A stretch of 64,000 nt of DNA, from assembly GCA_036897625.1 (NCBI GenBank), contig JAYMTA010000006.1, positions 97,647 through 161,646 on the forward strand, given 5' to 3'. This stretch comes from Pelargonium cotyledonis. Lineage: Eukaryota > Streptophyta > Magnoliopsida > Geraniales > Geraniaceae. The translations under genes were made by a program, and so were the position numbers. Positions 25,401 to 40,100 of this stretch are shown here, piece after piece (position 1 is the first letter of the stretch; every line of letters starts with the position of its first letter). Under the pieces are notes generated by a model. The model saw nothing but the letters and a program-made list of their open reading frames with translations, was not told the DNA's origin and did no database searches.

Positions 25401-28400
25401 TTTATAGGCCCAAATCTAATATAAAGAAAAGTAAGAAAAATCCTACATTCTTTGTTTCTTTCGTATCCTGGAATTGAAAGCTCCCCAGAATTTGTGCTTA
25501 GGTCACTTCGAAGGAGAAAAAGAAAAGAGGTGCATGTTATATAGTTTACTTACATATATGCTGAAAGTTTAGACTTATAGCTTTTACTTAGTAACTAAAA
25601 AAGAGTTTTACACTACTACTCTTTGCTTGGATCCTGTGCCTATGCTTTAGAATTAGGAATAAAGCACAAGTAGCGCCCTCCTTACTTTAAAAAGAGAAGG
25701 GCATACAAGGAATTGTTAATCTCAGTAAATTTTGTTAAGATTACTTGACTAACAAGGTGCCTAACGTAGCTCAAACTTACCTACTCTATATACGATAAAG
25801 AGTTGAATCCTGATCGGAAAATCTAACTAAACTTTAAGAAATTCTACTATTTGTGTTTTTAGTAGCTAACTTTATAGACAGATACATAATTTGATCCAGA
25901 GGAAACTCATCTTAAAAACTGTCTAAGACTATTTCTTCCTAGGCTTCACACTCCCGGCTTTCACTGAAATACAAGTAAACCCCAAAATCATTCAAGGTAT
26001 TCCCTAGGGTTCCCGACCTTACTGCTCCTTGACTTTTTCCGTTGTTAAATCCTTTAAACAAAACAGGAATCTAGAAATGTTGTATTGTCAATCAAAGTGG
26101 GAGTTCTTTCTTTAATCCCCATAACAGGAAGACCCGTAGCAAAAAGTACAGGTATAGCAGCTAGCATAAAGGCTAAGAAAGCAATCCAGATCAAAGAAGG
26201 GTGTACTTTGAAGAGTGGTAGAAGTCCGGGTAGGGGTAAAACTATAAAAAGTTACTCCGAGTTAACGAATACTTGTTTAAGGCTATAAGTTGTTAAAGGA
26301 GGCGAGCCTCTCTATCTTGAAAAAGCAAAAAGTAAGTTATGGACACAGTATTCGTAATTCAGTACTCTCCCCTCTTCTTTGCTTATATTTATCATTACTA
26401 AGAACTAAGAGATTCCTCACTTAAATTCGGCTAATAAAAGGTGAATATGACTAGCAAGATATTAACCCCGGATGAAGGTCCTCCTTGATTGTGAACTGTA
26501 ATGGACTCTTTTACAAACTTATTTATTGAAAGACTGGTAAAGGGACGGCATCTACCCCACTATGCCATATACCCGCTCCTTGTAGGGAACGCGCGCACTG
26601 CAGAGTAAGGGATTACTATCCAAAAATCTAAGAGATAAAACCCGTGATACTATACTAAAAGATTTAGGTGCTAAACATTTTTACCGAACCCTTTTTACTA
26701 TAAATATACTTAAAATTCATTACACAAGGTGGGTTCTGTTTACCCTTTTTGTATGAAAAATCTATGGAAATGCCTATCCCAGCCCTGTTTTTGTTTGGCA
26801 TACAATTAAATAATGGATTCCTTTTTTAAGTTCCCTTCCTGTGTTTTATTAAAGTAAAGCAAATAATAAGAAAATCTAACTATTTACAGAATTAATTGAG
26901 GGAAACACCTTTTATATGAAACGTATACTTGGTCAGAGCGTACAAAGCATCGGACTCTTATCGAGGGTTAAAGTCGTATTATCCTTAACAGCCAAGATCT
27001 CAGTTTTCTCTTTAGGAGTTGTCCGAGTTAGTGAACTCAAAAGTTTATCCAAAATGTCTTAATTAGTAGAGCCTCAAGAGTACGTACCAGAGGGCTTATA
27101 TATCTGGGGCAAAGCGTTATAGAGTACCCCAAATTTAGATTGAGGGCTCGTATCCGGGTTTAGGGATCCTTTTAGATTGTTTTTGTGTATCTATCCTGCG
27201 GAATAGGTATAATACCTTAAGGTTCGGGTAAAATAAAGAATTACAGTAAAATAGATTCTGCTGACAAGGGTGATTAGAAGTACCTTGGTTAACTATAATC
27301 ATCTGAGCTAGCAACTTGTGTTCTATGCAATAACCTAAAAATCTTTATATTAGAATATAACTAAATTTACGTAACAACAAGAGAGGGTTTAGACTAGATT
27401 TTGCTAAGTCGAATCTTACCCTTTTTTCTATCTTATTCCTTTAAATTGTACTAAATTAGACTTGAACCTATGATCTTTATACTAGGATTACTTTGTTATA
27501 CCACGGAGCCTTTTATAAATTATTGGTTTCTTTCTTCATAGGAGCTCCATTGGCTAGGAATTTCATTTGAATAGATCCTTTTGTCGAGAAGTATCGAAAC
27601 TTTATCCATATATATATAAATACGTAGCTATGGTTATAGGAAATGAATAAGGTTTCTTTAAAATTGAATTATAGTACCCCTTGGGCTTTTTAAAGGGCTT
27701 ATATGAGTTTGTGTCAAGCTCACATACTAGGTAACACTCGTTATCTGCTATAAAACCATAAAAGGGGGTATTCATGTCCTTTGGTTTCCTTATCTACTTG
27801 TATCAATGCCTGCTGCAGCACAGAGATTAAAATAAGTTGTAGGGTTTTCTACTTATGTTTTCCAAGAAATTCTTTGTCTTACTTAGTTCTGGTAGAAATT
27901 ACTCTAAGGTCTAATCAAGACTTTTATTCAAAGTACTCTATAACTCCTCTTGGTTTTAACCCGCTACCCATTCTATCATTCTATATAGAGATACAAAAAC
28001 GATAAAAAGGATTATCCCGTAATAATTATTATTATTAGGATTAGGAAGAATACCGGTAAAATAAAGGCAATTTCGCTAATTAAATTTCAAGTATTAAAAA
28101 GTCCGTGCATTTGCCGGTTCTATCTGTCAAGTTAGTATAAAGGGTGCGGGGATCCTAACATATTTCTCTCTTCTTATTGTGACACTGCTTCTTGCCAGGT
28201 ATTAATTACCCTATTATATATAAAAGGGAGCCTCTAAGCCGGGAGTATGACTTACGCGGGCACTTATCTGTTCTGTACTAGGAAACTCAGAAAAAGACTT
28301 AACTTTATTTTAAGAATAAGTCCAGAAACTTCTGTGCAACAAAGGATTAAAATACTATATCTTACTACACAGCGCATGGAACCCAGTATATATATATGGG

Positions 28401-31400
28401 TAAAGTTTGCTTTGGTAATGCAACACACTTAGTTTTTTTTACTTAACTTCAACCATATAAGATTTTTTTTAATTCTCAAGAGTGCAAAAGGGTTCTCATA
28501 AGATAAGAAATTTATACCCCAGAAATTGCGGTTCATCGATAGGCACAAACTAATTAGATTAGAGAGTCACCTAGAGCCTTCCCACGGAAATGTAAAATAT
28601 TCAAGGCAAAAAGCAAGCAAACGCTCAAGTATGACGAGATTAAGAGCCCTGCTTTTTTATTATTTCTTTATAAATAAAAGTGCAATTAGAAAGTAATTTG
28701 AGCGAGCCCCCATTAGATAAAATCTGAAGTACGTAACCGGAGTTTAGAAATCCCTGAATCATACGGCACAACCCGCTTTGTTTATATTTATATAACTCGG
28801 GTGGCGTTTGTAAGGGGAAGGGGACTCTATTATGTGTAAGTAAAAAGTAGGGAAAAGAACTAAAAAGCAATGAGTTTTTTTTGTATGAACTTTTGAGTTT
28901 TAGGGCTATATGCTTCCCTTATCCAATTCTTTTATTTCCTTGGGACCAAATAGGTTTTGTTTTTCAGTTCGACCTGAGTATTTGGTATGCTTCTTAAAAT
29001 TCAAGACTTGTCCTCAATCTAATTAGGGTATACCCTTGCCCTTGGTTAGATTTTTGGCTCTTTATCGGAATTTCACCCAAGTTGGTTTTCAAGGTAATGA
29101 TTTACATTTTTATAACCTTATATTGGACTGACTGGCTATTCTGAGACTTTGCAGTCTCTACAAGGATTGCCCAGTTCCTTGTTTAGTCTGAGGGATGCTT
29201 TAGCTTGTGGAATTTCTTTACTTTCAATTCTAGCTGAGCTAACTCCTTCTAAAGGGAATACCCGGAAATGAGGAGATTGAGTCCCTTGCCTCCAAACAAG
29301 TTAGCCTTGATTGAAAACGGCATCTAAAGAAGCTGTCAGATAAAAGCATACCCTTAAAGTATCAAACACAAGTCATGAATTATTACTTCCTAAGTTTATA
29401 CACCTTCCTTATTCTTTGAGATACAAAACATTCCCTTATAAGACCAAACTAGCTATATTAGGAAAGGAACATAGATATTACTTCTCAGGACCTTACAATC
29501 TAAAAAGTTAAAGCTTGCACAAGAACAAGAAACCCCCCTCTGTCAAAGTAAAACGAAGACTACTAACCTTAAGCCTTGAGATTCTTAGATCCTGGCTAAG
29601 CCCCCCTGGATAAATTACCAGGATTATTAAAAAGGAAAGCAAGAAACAGAAAGAGCTGTTACGACTTAAACTTACCGTCTATGTAATGCCTGACTTCCCT
29701 TTCTCTCTAAGAGAGATGAAGTGCTTATTTGTATTCTTTCAAAGTCAAAGGGTTTCTAAACTCCTTTTTATAAGTTACCAAGTTAGACAAATCAGAAAGA
29801 CGGATTCTATGTTAAGGAAAGATATCCCGTTTTCTTCAAGAATTCTGGATGGGTTTCCTGAGAGTCTTATAAAGAAAGGAATTTCCTTAAGGAGGTAGGC
29901 GGGGTATACTTGGAAGGGATATTTTCGTCAATCAAACCTTATATATTTCTTACCGAAAAGGGAGGACTCTATGGATACAAAGCTTCAATTTAGGGACGAT
30001 TGTATTATATAAAGTCTAGAAAATTACAGTTGCAAGATTGCTTAATAGCTCGTGCGCTCCCCTAAGGTAAAGTAAAAAAACCGCTTCGCGAGAGTTATAG
30101 ACTTTAAGAGAATCCTATTCAAAATAACAATTACCAGATGCAAGAAAGAGTGCCTCTAAAGTAGAAAATGTAGGCTAATTCGATGAATGCCACTTTATAT
30201 ATTATGCATAAATTTAATAATTAAAGTATACTAAACTAACTTAACTAAGAAAAAAAAGTCTTAAAACCTTTATAGGCTTGATCTACTCCTAGGATTCGAC
30301 ACGAAAGCAGCTAACTTCCGAAACTCATTATTAACTTTAAATGACCGAATTAGAACCTCTAAGTTTTCAGACACCAGGAAACTTCTCTCATCCACACCTT
30401 TTTAAAAACTAGCAGGGAGCAGTCCTTTTTTATACTAGCAGTACTCGAGTAAGTTTTAGAATAAGAGTGAACTGTAACTAAATTACTTAGTGCTATCAGA
30501 CTTAATTAAAAGGAGTTCTGTAGTATAGACCTATCGCTTTATGGAAACTGCTTGCTAATAAAGGAAGAACCCCCCGTATTTCTCAAACACAAACAAGTTG
30601 GATGCGCTTTATCAAGCATAGTTCTGGGCCTACAAAACTCAGAGAATATTTAACAAAAGGGAGTTAGACTCTGGAAAGTTAAACCAGAATAAAGTAAGGT
30701 ATCAACTTAAACTTCCACCTCTATGGAGTCTAGATTTCTAAAAGGCTACGGTTTTAAAGAGTATAATAGAGGAAGCGCTTATTACCGAAAGGCTCAGATG
30801 AGTAAGTAAATATCCGAAAAGGCAAGAATAACAAAAATTTCTTCGTTATTTGTATGAGAAACGGACCCTTTTGAAAGATCATATTGCGCCTCATTAAATT
30901 TAAAATTCAAGACTTTTCTTAATAACTCTTTTATGCTTGGGGAAGTACTATAAATATCAGACTCTTTTTCCGTCAACCCTACAAAATTAATTAGCAGCTC
31001 TCCAACCAATAATGTAACTAAATAATAAATCAAAACTTAAAAAAGTGGTTGAGTATATATACTTCGGAGCCCTTCTGAAAAAGCTTCCTTTTTATAAGAT
31101 AACGTATTACAACTTTCATAGGTACCTTATATAATAATTGCTAATTCTAAAAGGAATTCAAATAGAGCTGCTGTTAATAGTGTAGGATAAATTAGTAGAA
31201 ATTTGACTGCTTTTTATTCGATGCAGACTTTCAGAGTCTACTATATGAATCTTTTTACATGGAAGTCTTTCCCGGGCGCTTCTTACTATAAGGTATAAGC
31301 GATTCCCCTTTGTATCCCATTACTCAGATAATCTAGTATATTTTACTGTCCGATGTTAAAAAAAGCTTTTACACAGCCCCTCCTTGCCGTTGAGTTGCCT

Positions 31401-33235
31401 AAGGAGTTCTAATCCCGTACAGGTACTTTCAATTCTACAAGGCAGTAGTCTATTTCTTTTTTTGTTTATTTTAAAAGCTCATTAATTACTCCGAGATAGC
31501 ATTTCCTTGAAGGGAATATATATTATAGGTAAGACAAGCAGGAATCCTTCTTTTTAAGAAAGCCAGCGGGAAACCCTCAAACAGTTAGAAAACTCCTAAG
31601 AGTCTAGCAGCTAGAAGTCAATTACTTTTTCCCTTCTACCAATCGGTTTGAACTATGTACACGTAGCTGCTTTTTCATGGTGTTCCACCGGGTTTTGTTG
31701 TCTTAGTTCTTATCTTGTTTGTGAGGGGTTGTGCGGTTTGTAATAGAAACTAAAAAAACTGAGTCCTAGATGAAACATATTATGAGTAACGGCTTATATA
31801 CGTATGGAAAATCGTTTTATATACAGTATATTAACTAGACAAGCGCTACATCACAAGAAACCGAGAAAGAGACTCCCAACAATAGACCTACAAATACTAG
31901 AGTAATAAAGCTAATATCTTTTCAAGAATTTTAATAGTGAATCCCCCCAAAAAGCAGGGCGTTCAATAGAATACAGAAAAGGAAATAAGGAACCCATGCC
32001 TCAAAAAGAGTATATCACCCAAAAGACAGGATTTTAAGGAAGCATTCCCATCAAAGACAAGTCACTGTAAGTCCTTGCCTGTTCCCTTTTAGATACGCCT
32101 CGTTTCCATTATTTAATGTTATTGTTAAATATATTAGATTAGGTAGCTAGGTTTTTTTTACTTATACCGATAGCGAGGAGCCCCTTATGCTGGGTTTGAA
32201 AAAACCTATGACACTCGGCTGTTATGCGTCTACTTGTGTATTCCACTCAATTCGGCTCTTACGTAACCTCTACTATGTCTTATTTTATAGATAGAATATG
32301 CTTTTTTTTTTATCCTTTACCATACGCTCTAACTGAAACACTAGTAGAAAAGTTTACCCTCCTAGTTAAGAATATTTGACAAAAATGTCTTAAATAAAAG
32401 ATCATGTAGATTATGACAGTACAAAACACTAAAGAAATTCTCTTTGCCTTTTCGAATCGAAGGAAGTAACTTCACTAAGGGAAGGGCATTTCACAGCCAA
32501 CTTTGTTCCCTGAACCGAGTTCTGTATAGCCCGATTACAATTATATGCAAGATCCTTCTTTTCTTTAGAACTGCTCCCACTTATACAAGATAGGTGATTT
32601 ACCTTAACTAGAAATAGAATAAACTGGATTTTACCTTTAATACCACTCGGGATTTATCCTTCTTCTAAACCGACTAGAAGCATTAAAACACTAAATACCG
32701 GTTTAAAAGAAAAAGAGAAGGTTTTATGCACAATAAATTTTTATTAAAGAGTTTTGTGAGTTTGCTTTGCTTGCAGGTCAACTAAATTAAAGATTAGAGA
32801 GTAGTGAAACAAGGTCTTTCCTGAATATAGAACGGATCACCAGCGTAGGATAAAAGAAAGGAGTGAGGATCTTGGTGGGTTACATTACAAAAGATTCTTG
32901 CAAGACTTTTCCTTTTTAGAAGTGAACTATTTCTTGTGATTTTTGTTAAAAGGGTTTAAAAAAGGGCACATCATCCCTCCAGATGGTATAACATTTGTCA
33001 GTTCCAAGGCTAAAGCTCAATTTGATTATAGTACCCCCGGAACACTCCCACTTTTTATATAGTGAAAGCAAGTCAAGATTTTAGCTCTTAATTTAATACC
33101 GAATTTGTACACTTTCGTGAATGACATGGTAATGGAGGACGCCCCCTTTTCCGGGTTGATTCGTGCTTATTCTTTTAGAGGTCTAGCTATAAACTATAAA
33201 ATTGGAATAAAAGGAATAGGGAAACTGGAAATCAG
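22401..33235. other. Gene desert, section 5
   Basis: No recognisable gene. The longest open frames in the desert outside cox1 are here (94 codons plus and 101 codons minus over the same DNA, 22707-23019) and show no domain. A hydrophobic minus-strand frame at about 26050-26250 may be a gene remnant. A weak tRNA-like remnant is at 27459-27512. Confidence 0.5.
27459..27512 (-). pseudogene. tRNA-like remnant, isotype not assigned
   Basis: Minus strand has CCGTGGTATAACAAAG like a D arm and GATCATAGGTTCAAGTC like a T arm, about 20 bases apart. Stems pair only partly. It shares the T-arm block (ATAGGTTCAAG) with the sequences at 21550 and 10225. It may be chance plus decay; low certainty. Confidence 0.25.
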
Positions 33236-33239
33236 GACG

Positions 33240-33313
33240 ACTGAAACCTACGGATATCGGGTTCATCTTCCAACGCTCTACCAATCGGAAAAGAGAGCTC
33301 TGATCTAATCACC
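33240..33313 (-). pseudogene. trnW(CCA)-like remnant fused to a second tRNA-like D arm
   Basis: On the minus strand a D-arm-like TTAGATCAGAGCTC (33297-33310) is followed by a second D-arm-like CCGATTGGTAGAGCG, then GAACCCGATATCCGTAGGTT. The second part resembles trnW-CCA (anticodon-stem 3' side AACCCGAT, then GTAGGTT), but CCA is lost. The first part is shared with copies at 2289-2308 and 19987-20006. The 13-mer at 33280-33292 is also found at 63979-63991. It is a composite of decayed tRNA pieces. Confidence 0.45.
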
Positions 33314-33680
33314 TTAAATACTTAAAAATGTACTCTTTACTACTTACTAAGATTGGAAAGTATAGAAGAGATGAGCTAAATCTAGTCTTTCTCTAAAGTC
33401 ATTAAAAATACCAGACAAGATAAACCATACCTTTCTCTTTTATGATCCATTTAGGAAAGTGACAAATTATCTATATTACCAATGTCAAACCCAGGAAGAA
33501 AAGACCTAAGCAAGAAGTTTCCATTTCATTCGAGAATTTCGAAAGCGAGGCATTTGACAAAAAACCCATTTGAGTCCAATTCTATATTCTCCCTATTAAG
33601 GTAAGCCAATCCTTAGTAGAGACCACTTAACCACCACCTTTCTTAACTAGTAGCATAAGTAAAGGGCTCTTTCTAAAGGT

Positions 33681-33743
33681 CAAGTCGTCTTGAATGAGAT
33701 TAAACTCACCCGTGCCCTACCAACTGAGCTACCTAAGTCTATC
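33681..33743 (-). pseudogene. tRNA-like remnant, isotype not assigned
   Basis: Minus strand shows a very good D arm, GGTAGCTCAGTTGGTAGGGC, followed by a short scrambled region and an ATTCAAG resembling a T loop about 30 bases on. The variable loop and the acceptor are not recognisable. It lies 370 bases downstream of the trnW-like remnant on the same strand. Confidence 0.4.
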
Positions 33744-36700
33744 TAGAAGTTCTATATTTTATACAAAATTCTATTGATTCTATCTAAGCAATATTTTATT
33801 ATCCCATATTTGTACTAAGGAAATAATTTCAGAAAAGAAGGCAGTGCTTTCGCTTTTTAATACTACTATAAGGAATATTCTAATTTAGCGGAGAAGACTA
33901 AACTCCAGACGAATCCTCATATTAGTACCCTCAGTAAGAATGAAACCCTGAGAAACTTCCTGGACCCACGGTAATGTCTCCAGCTTAAGCATTGTACTTG
34001 TTTTAAACTAAAAGGCATGGATACTCCTCTTTGGTATTTTGTAACTTTTAAGGAAATTCTTCACAGGTAGACTTTATTTATGGCATCAGTGGGGTACCAT
34101 ATAATAAAAAAGGTCCTTTCCATATATAGAGTATACAGATTTTCCTTTGATTTCAAATCGTCCTTTTACGAGGAGCTAAGTCTCGCTTTGTAAACATATC
34201 AAGCAGGCTTCCCATTAGTTCACTTATGCCTTTACCCCAAAAGTCTTACCTTAGCTTCACTTTCTCTATCGCCTTGACTAATACGGAATTGGAAACACAA
34301 GGGAGCACGGAAGCCTTAATCGGCCTCAATACTAATGCTTAATAGCTACAGTTTTTAATAAAAAGAAACGGCTACAAGTTGGTTTACTTGAGGGGTTAGC
34401 CCCAATTTTGGGAATCTTGTATATAGATTAAGTAAAGAGTATTCGAACATTCTATTACTTCTCTGTGCTCTAAAAATTGCCTTTAGCTATTCTAGCTATT
34501 TTGTTTGAAGGGCAAGGGTCATCCAAGCTCCTTCCGAGAATTTCCTCACGAATAATTGCAGAATAAGAGCTACTTTACATAAAGCAAATTAAGTGGGCAT
34601 ACAATGTTAAACAAGGACCCCTTTACCGAACAAAACCCTTGACTTCTAATCTAACTCGGCGCTTGGCCGTTAAGTTTACTTAAACTCTTTGTACAGCATC
34701 CGATTCGTATTTCTATTTATTAGATATCCTTGCTTTTGAAAGATCAAAATACTACGAGCATACCCCAGATTTTTTAGGCTTTGCTACTAAAAAAATATAC
34801 ACTAGGTGATTTCCCTAATATATGAACCAAGACCTTATCGGTATTTAAGTACATTATTCAAATTCAGATTGATGGAGTTTTTTAAACTAAATCACTGAAA
34901 TGAAACAGAATTCTTCATGATCAATTAAATAGAATCCTACTAACTAGTTTTTGAGTACTTAATGACTACATAAGTTTTTAATTAATAGATATTATAGAAG
35001 TTGAATATGTAAGTCCTTGCCGGCTGCCGTATTGATTGGTATGATGAATAAGAGGAACTCCCTAAATTAAAATACAAACTGGGAATACATAAAAAAACTC
35101 TCCTCCAAGGCAAAACCGAATCCAAAAAGAAATTGATTTCTTCATTCAAGAGAATGCCCCTTGCTCTAAGATATAAGAACGGCAGTAAGGGCTTTTCTCT
35201 TATTTGTGGCATGCGCAGCTAAGGAGCACAGGACAGATTGTTCGTTGATGTTTATATTTTAATAAGATAATAAGTTGCTATATAACGACACGTCTTGGAC
35301 AACCCTGGGTCTATTGGCTATCGATTACTGCAGCATACTATAACTGATTTTATTTTAATAAGTTACATTTAAATACAGGTTTCTTTGCTGGAAAGCAAGA
35401 GGGCTCTTCCGCATTTAAGGTGGCGCTAGGCTAGCTATCTAATTCTAAGCCATAAAACTTGTTAAGACCTGCTCTGACCCGGGATGGATGCTCATAGAAA
35501 GTCAGCTTAGAGAGCATCTCTTTTCAAAAAGCGCTCCTTTTCTCTTTTGAACTAATTAAGGATCCTATATAAGACGCCTTTGCCCTGCTAGCATAGGACA
35601 TTGGACTTTCTGCCTAGCCTAATTGCCAAATAACGAAACAGTAAACTTTTAAGCCAATACACATATTAGTATTCATATTTGCGGCCAGTTCCGTCTTAGC
35701 CCTACCGGTGGGAAAGGATAAATGAAGAGTTTCAATAAGTTTCAAGATAAAAAACTATTAAGTGAAAGCTAGCGAGGTCATAAATATTAAGGGTAGCCAG
35801 TTGTAAAGTATACGCAAAAACCTTTTGTGGGGTATTTTTATACTGAACGTAAAGAATTCCATACTTATATTCCCCTCTAACTAAACCTTAAATGTATTTT
35901 GGCATTTCTAAGTTAAACTGCTAATAAAAAAATGTTTTCCAGAGGACTTGAGCTTATCCCATAAACAGGATTAGAGCCACTTTTGTATTGTGACATATAT
36001 TGTTTAGTAAGCAATTAAAGAAGGATAACATCTCTCTGTTATATAAATATACACTGCAATTCAGAGGCTAATAATTTAATTTAATTTAAGATTTTGTGAA
36101 TTTACTTCTGATGAGTAGAACTAATTAGGGCCATCCATCCCGACTATCAGGAATCAGTGTTGTAGTTAAACGCTTGTGTAAGGCTCCTACTACACAGGGT
36201 GCCCCCGAGAAAATACAGTTATGTACAGAGACCCATTAAGTAATATTCCACTAACCTAATTTCATTGAAATCCTTGGCAGGACACGTAGATGAGCTAATT
36301 TACTTAGGTAATCTTATAAAAAGGTTTGGCTCTAAATCATAGGGGAATAGAGTGGTGGTTCAAACCGACGAAGAAGGACCGCTCTTAATTATGTGAATAG
36401 GAATTCCGCTTTATATTTGTTGTTAGGTTGACTCTCGTTACTAGCTAAAAGCTGTTGTTTATGTATGATATTTCTAAGGAGCTTTCATAGGCTGATGATA
36501 TGTAGGCCATACTCGATCCCCCTTGTAATTGTCTAACTGTAGTTTATCAACTCTAACTGAATCCATTTGTAATTAATTTACATTTTTAACCCAAGCTCAA
36601 CGCTTCTAAGTTAAGAAAGTTACACCCTTAGTTGACTCTATCTGCTTTTATTTTTTAATAAAAGCTCTCCTTTTGTACCCGGTTACTATCCACATATAGG

Positions 36701-37104
36701 TTTGGATTGTTTAATCAGGACTCTCTTAAGATTCATATTCTAGTTATTCAGTTAGAAGCTCCGTGTTTGTGTGTCTCCCTAGTAATGGTAATTTAAAGAC
36801 ACTTTTCTCCTTGTAGGCTTCGGGATAATCAAGTACCTATAACTTAGTAATAGAATTCATATAGTTGTAAAGAGAGATTAGAAAAAGACTAACACATCAG
36901 GGACTCCTTGGCATCGAAAGAAAAGAATTCAACAAACATACCTAAAATGAGTAATGTTCCTTGTATTTACTTCCAAAATATAGCAATGTACAAGCATTCT
37001 TTTTTCATTCAATTTGTCTTTACTTTTTATATTATATAGAAGGAGTTTACAAAAGTTTAAATACAGAAAATTATATATATTTTAAGACTTTAGCTGTAAC
37101 CTAG

Positions 37105-37175
37105 ACCTAATTGGAACTTGAACCTACGACCAATAAATTCAAACCCAAACGCTCTAACCACCAAACTCTCATCCC
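37105..37175 (-). pseudogene. trnN(GUU)-like decayed tRNA
   Basis: Minus-strand GTGGTTAGAGCG, then after a degenerate anticodon region ATTGGTCGTAGGTTCAAG, in the order and spacing of trnN-GUU. The T-stem 3' side is altered (TCCAA instead of a complement of GTAGG), the anticodon GTT is not in place and the acceptor pairs poorly. It is probably a decayed tRNA. Assignment to Asn rests on the T-arm block alone. Confidence 0.4.
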
Positions 37176-40100
37176 AAATGAGATTCTCCTAGAATATTAT
37201 TCGAATTACTTCTTTGATGTATTCATACCTCATCAAATACTACAAGTATAGGAGCTAAAAACACTAACAAATAGACTGTACTCTCTCTCTTTGTGTCCTC
37301 CTCTATTGAACTTATGCTTATTCTATTAATCAAAAGAGAGTTCTAAGCCTACACTGGATCGTGAAAAAGGGGGGGCACTTTACCTAAGTCAATTCCTTTT
37401 CTTTCTAGGCCTTTGAGTGAGATCCTAACATATATATAAGCATAATTCTTTAAAACTCTAGGTTCCGACTTGCTTGCTTTAGAACTAGACCTTTCTTCTT
37501 CTGTATCTTACTCAAAACGTGGTTCTGTATCCTTGTACCTGATATCTTATGACCGCAAATATACAAATAAATTTAGAGCTTAATCATATAACAAAGCGCT
37601 AGTCCTTACCCTTCACAAGTGAATTAATTTTACTAAAATATAGGTATTACCCATAATTTTAATAAACAAGGTTGCAGAGAAACTTGAATAACTCTTATTT
37701 ATAATCCAATCTTGGTATTTAGCTTTTAGCTGCTTATAGAGTAACGCGATATCGGACAAGAATTCAAATAAATAAGTAGCTGATTTCAAGAAAAGCTAAC
37801 TAAAGGTTGTTGTTTTCCTGTAATATTCGAGAGGATACTTTTTTGATATCTCAGAAGCTGAGGGATGCCCTTTTTTTTTAACAAGCAGGAGGTTTCTCTT
37901 TTCTATGCAATGAGTTCCTTAACGAAGGAAGACCTTAGGCTTCGTCAATATGACATTTCTTTTCTTTTACTTTACGTAAATACTTATACAAGAGGGATTC
38001 TTAACAGGCCTTTTCCGGTATTAATTTTACACCATTTCAAGAAGATACCTAGTTAAGCCTTTATTTACTTTGGTGTCGCCGGGCTACTTTAAATTTTAAA
38101 ATATCTTAAGTTACGCCTATAAAAAAGATAACTTGCTGACAACCAACCCTTAAATAAGTAGCTTCTCTCTCTTAAACTCCCTAAACACTATTTTTGAGCC
38201 TGCACCCTCCCCTTTTAACTACAGAGAGGCCCTCTCAGAGTTTCTTTCTATAAATATGGGAGGAATCCCTTCTTAGGCCCCTTAATTGCTCCCCCTAATA
38301 CGGAGGGGTTCTTTCAGTAAACAAGAACTTCCGCGCAGACCTATTACTACAAGTAGAAGACATCACTAAAGTTAAATATTTCATAATATAAGTGGCACTT
38401 AGTTAGTCTTTTTTGTATTACTGAAACGATCTTACAAAAAGTTTGTATCGTAAAACCGGTCTATAAAGACCCTTGTCTAAGACGGAGAAGGCTGTCCTCA
38501 CGACTCTAACACCTATAACTCTCTAGTTTATTAAGCCCTGTCATACTACCAAATCTTAAAAGCTGCTAGGGAGCCATATGAAAGTTTTGAAGAGGTTCTA
38601 GTTATAGCGTATAAATGCAATAAAAAAGATTAAAAGCGAAGTCTTCCTTAGTAAACAGTACAGAGAAAATTCCTTATGATTGATTAAGAACTAAATCAAA
38701 ATACTAGTTAAAATAGCCTATAGGAGTATAAGAAGGTATAAAATGATACTATTAAACTCTAAAAAGGGCGTACAGGTTTCCCGTGTACTTCTGATTATTG
38801 GCATTTCAGTACAGTATCCGGAAGGGGTTTTAAACTCTTTAATCTATTCATTCAGAATGAGAGTTTGACAGGTGCTTCCTTATAAATAAAGCGGATACAT
38901 AGTTAGTTTCTTATAACCCCCGCCTAAGTATTCCAAATAACTCATTTTCTTTTGGGGTCTCCTAGAATAGCTAGTATAGTTTGATAAAGACCCCAGTAAG
39001 AAAGAGTTTCATAATTAGGGAATATCATCTATAAGAAAACCATACGACTGGAATTCCGGAAGCAAGTTCCTAGCTGTTTTTATATTTATACATACTTATT
39101 AAAGTAGAACCCTCTTGTACTTCATTGAAAAAAAAAGCTTATTATTAGCTGCGTTCAAGCAAGTAAACATTATGATGTTTTCACTACTATATAATTAAAC
39201 TGTACTAATGAGAACCTTATATTTCTATTTTTATGTTTAGAATAGGGGTCTCTTGAATGATAGATCATTTATTGCAGAAAGTGAAATCAACGGAGGTTAT
39301 GAAATTGTTTCTTTATTTACTAGGTGTAATAGTAGCTATGCTTCTTAGTTTGATAGTGGTAATAAGAAAGAGTGTTACTAGCTTTTCGTCTAGACTATGT
39401 TAGGAACTCAATAGGAAGTACAAATAGTTAGTTTGTTTGGATTTATTCCCCTTAATATAGTAAATTATCATAATACTCTATAAATGGAAAGGCTAAAGAC
39501 TTCAAATCCAGCATTTTTCTTATACCTCAGAGTATGGTAGATTATATAAATCGAAGATCTGGGGTTCCCTATTTTTCGAAGAGGTGCACTGGAGGAGGGG
39601 GTATCATAAGCACTTAAATTGCCTTACTAGGTGGAGGCACCCTGAATTAAGTGAAGAAGGAGACCCTCTCAAATTCTGGTATAGGGTTTACTAAGACAAT
39701 AATTAATAAAGAGTGTCCTTGTTATAAAGTTATAAAAAAGTCTTTTAAATAAGATAAACTTATATTCTTGTTAAATCTAGTTACTCCCTACCTAAGCGAA
39801 ATGCTGTGTTTTCAATACCTAAATATAGTAGTATAGAGCACCCCTTTAGTGTTTCTTCACTCTTTACAAGACACAGAATTACATTCTTGAGCTTTGACTC
39901 TTTCCCTTTGTGAATTTTGACGTTTCCTATTGTCAAGCAGATTCAAACTTACTTATTATTAAAATTTATTGATTAGGTAATGCAGTTAATTAGAATTGCA
40001 TAGAATACTAGATTCCACGGGGATACTAATAGCGCATACCCAGTTACATGCAAAGCAAAGGTTCAAATCGAAGACTCTCGTTAATTTGGAGTGTGTTCTC

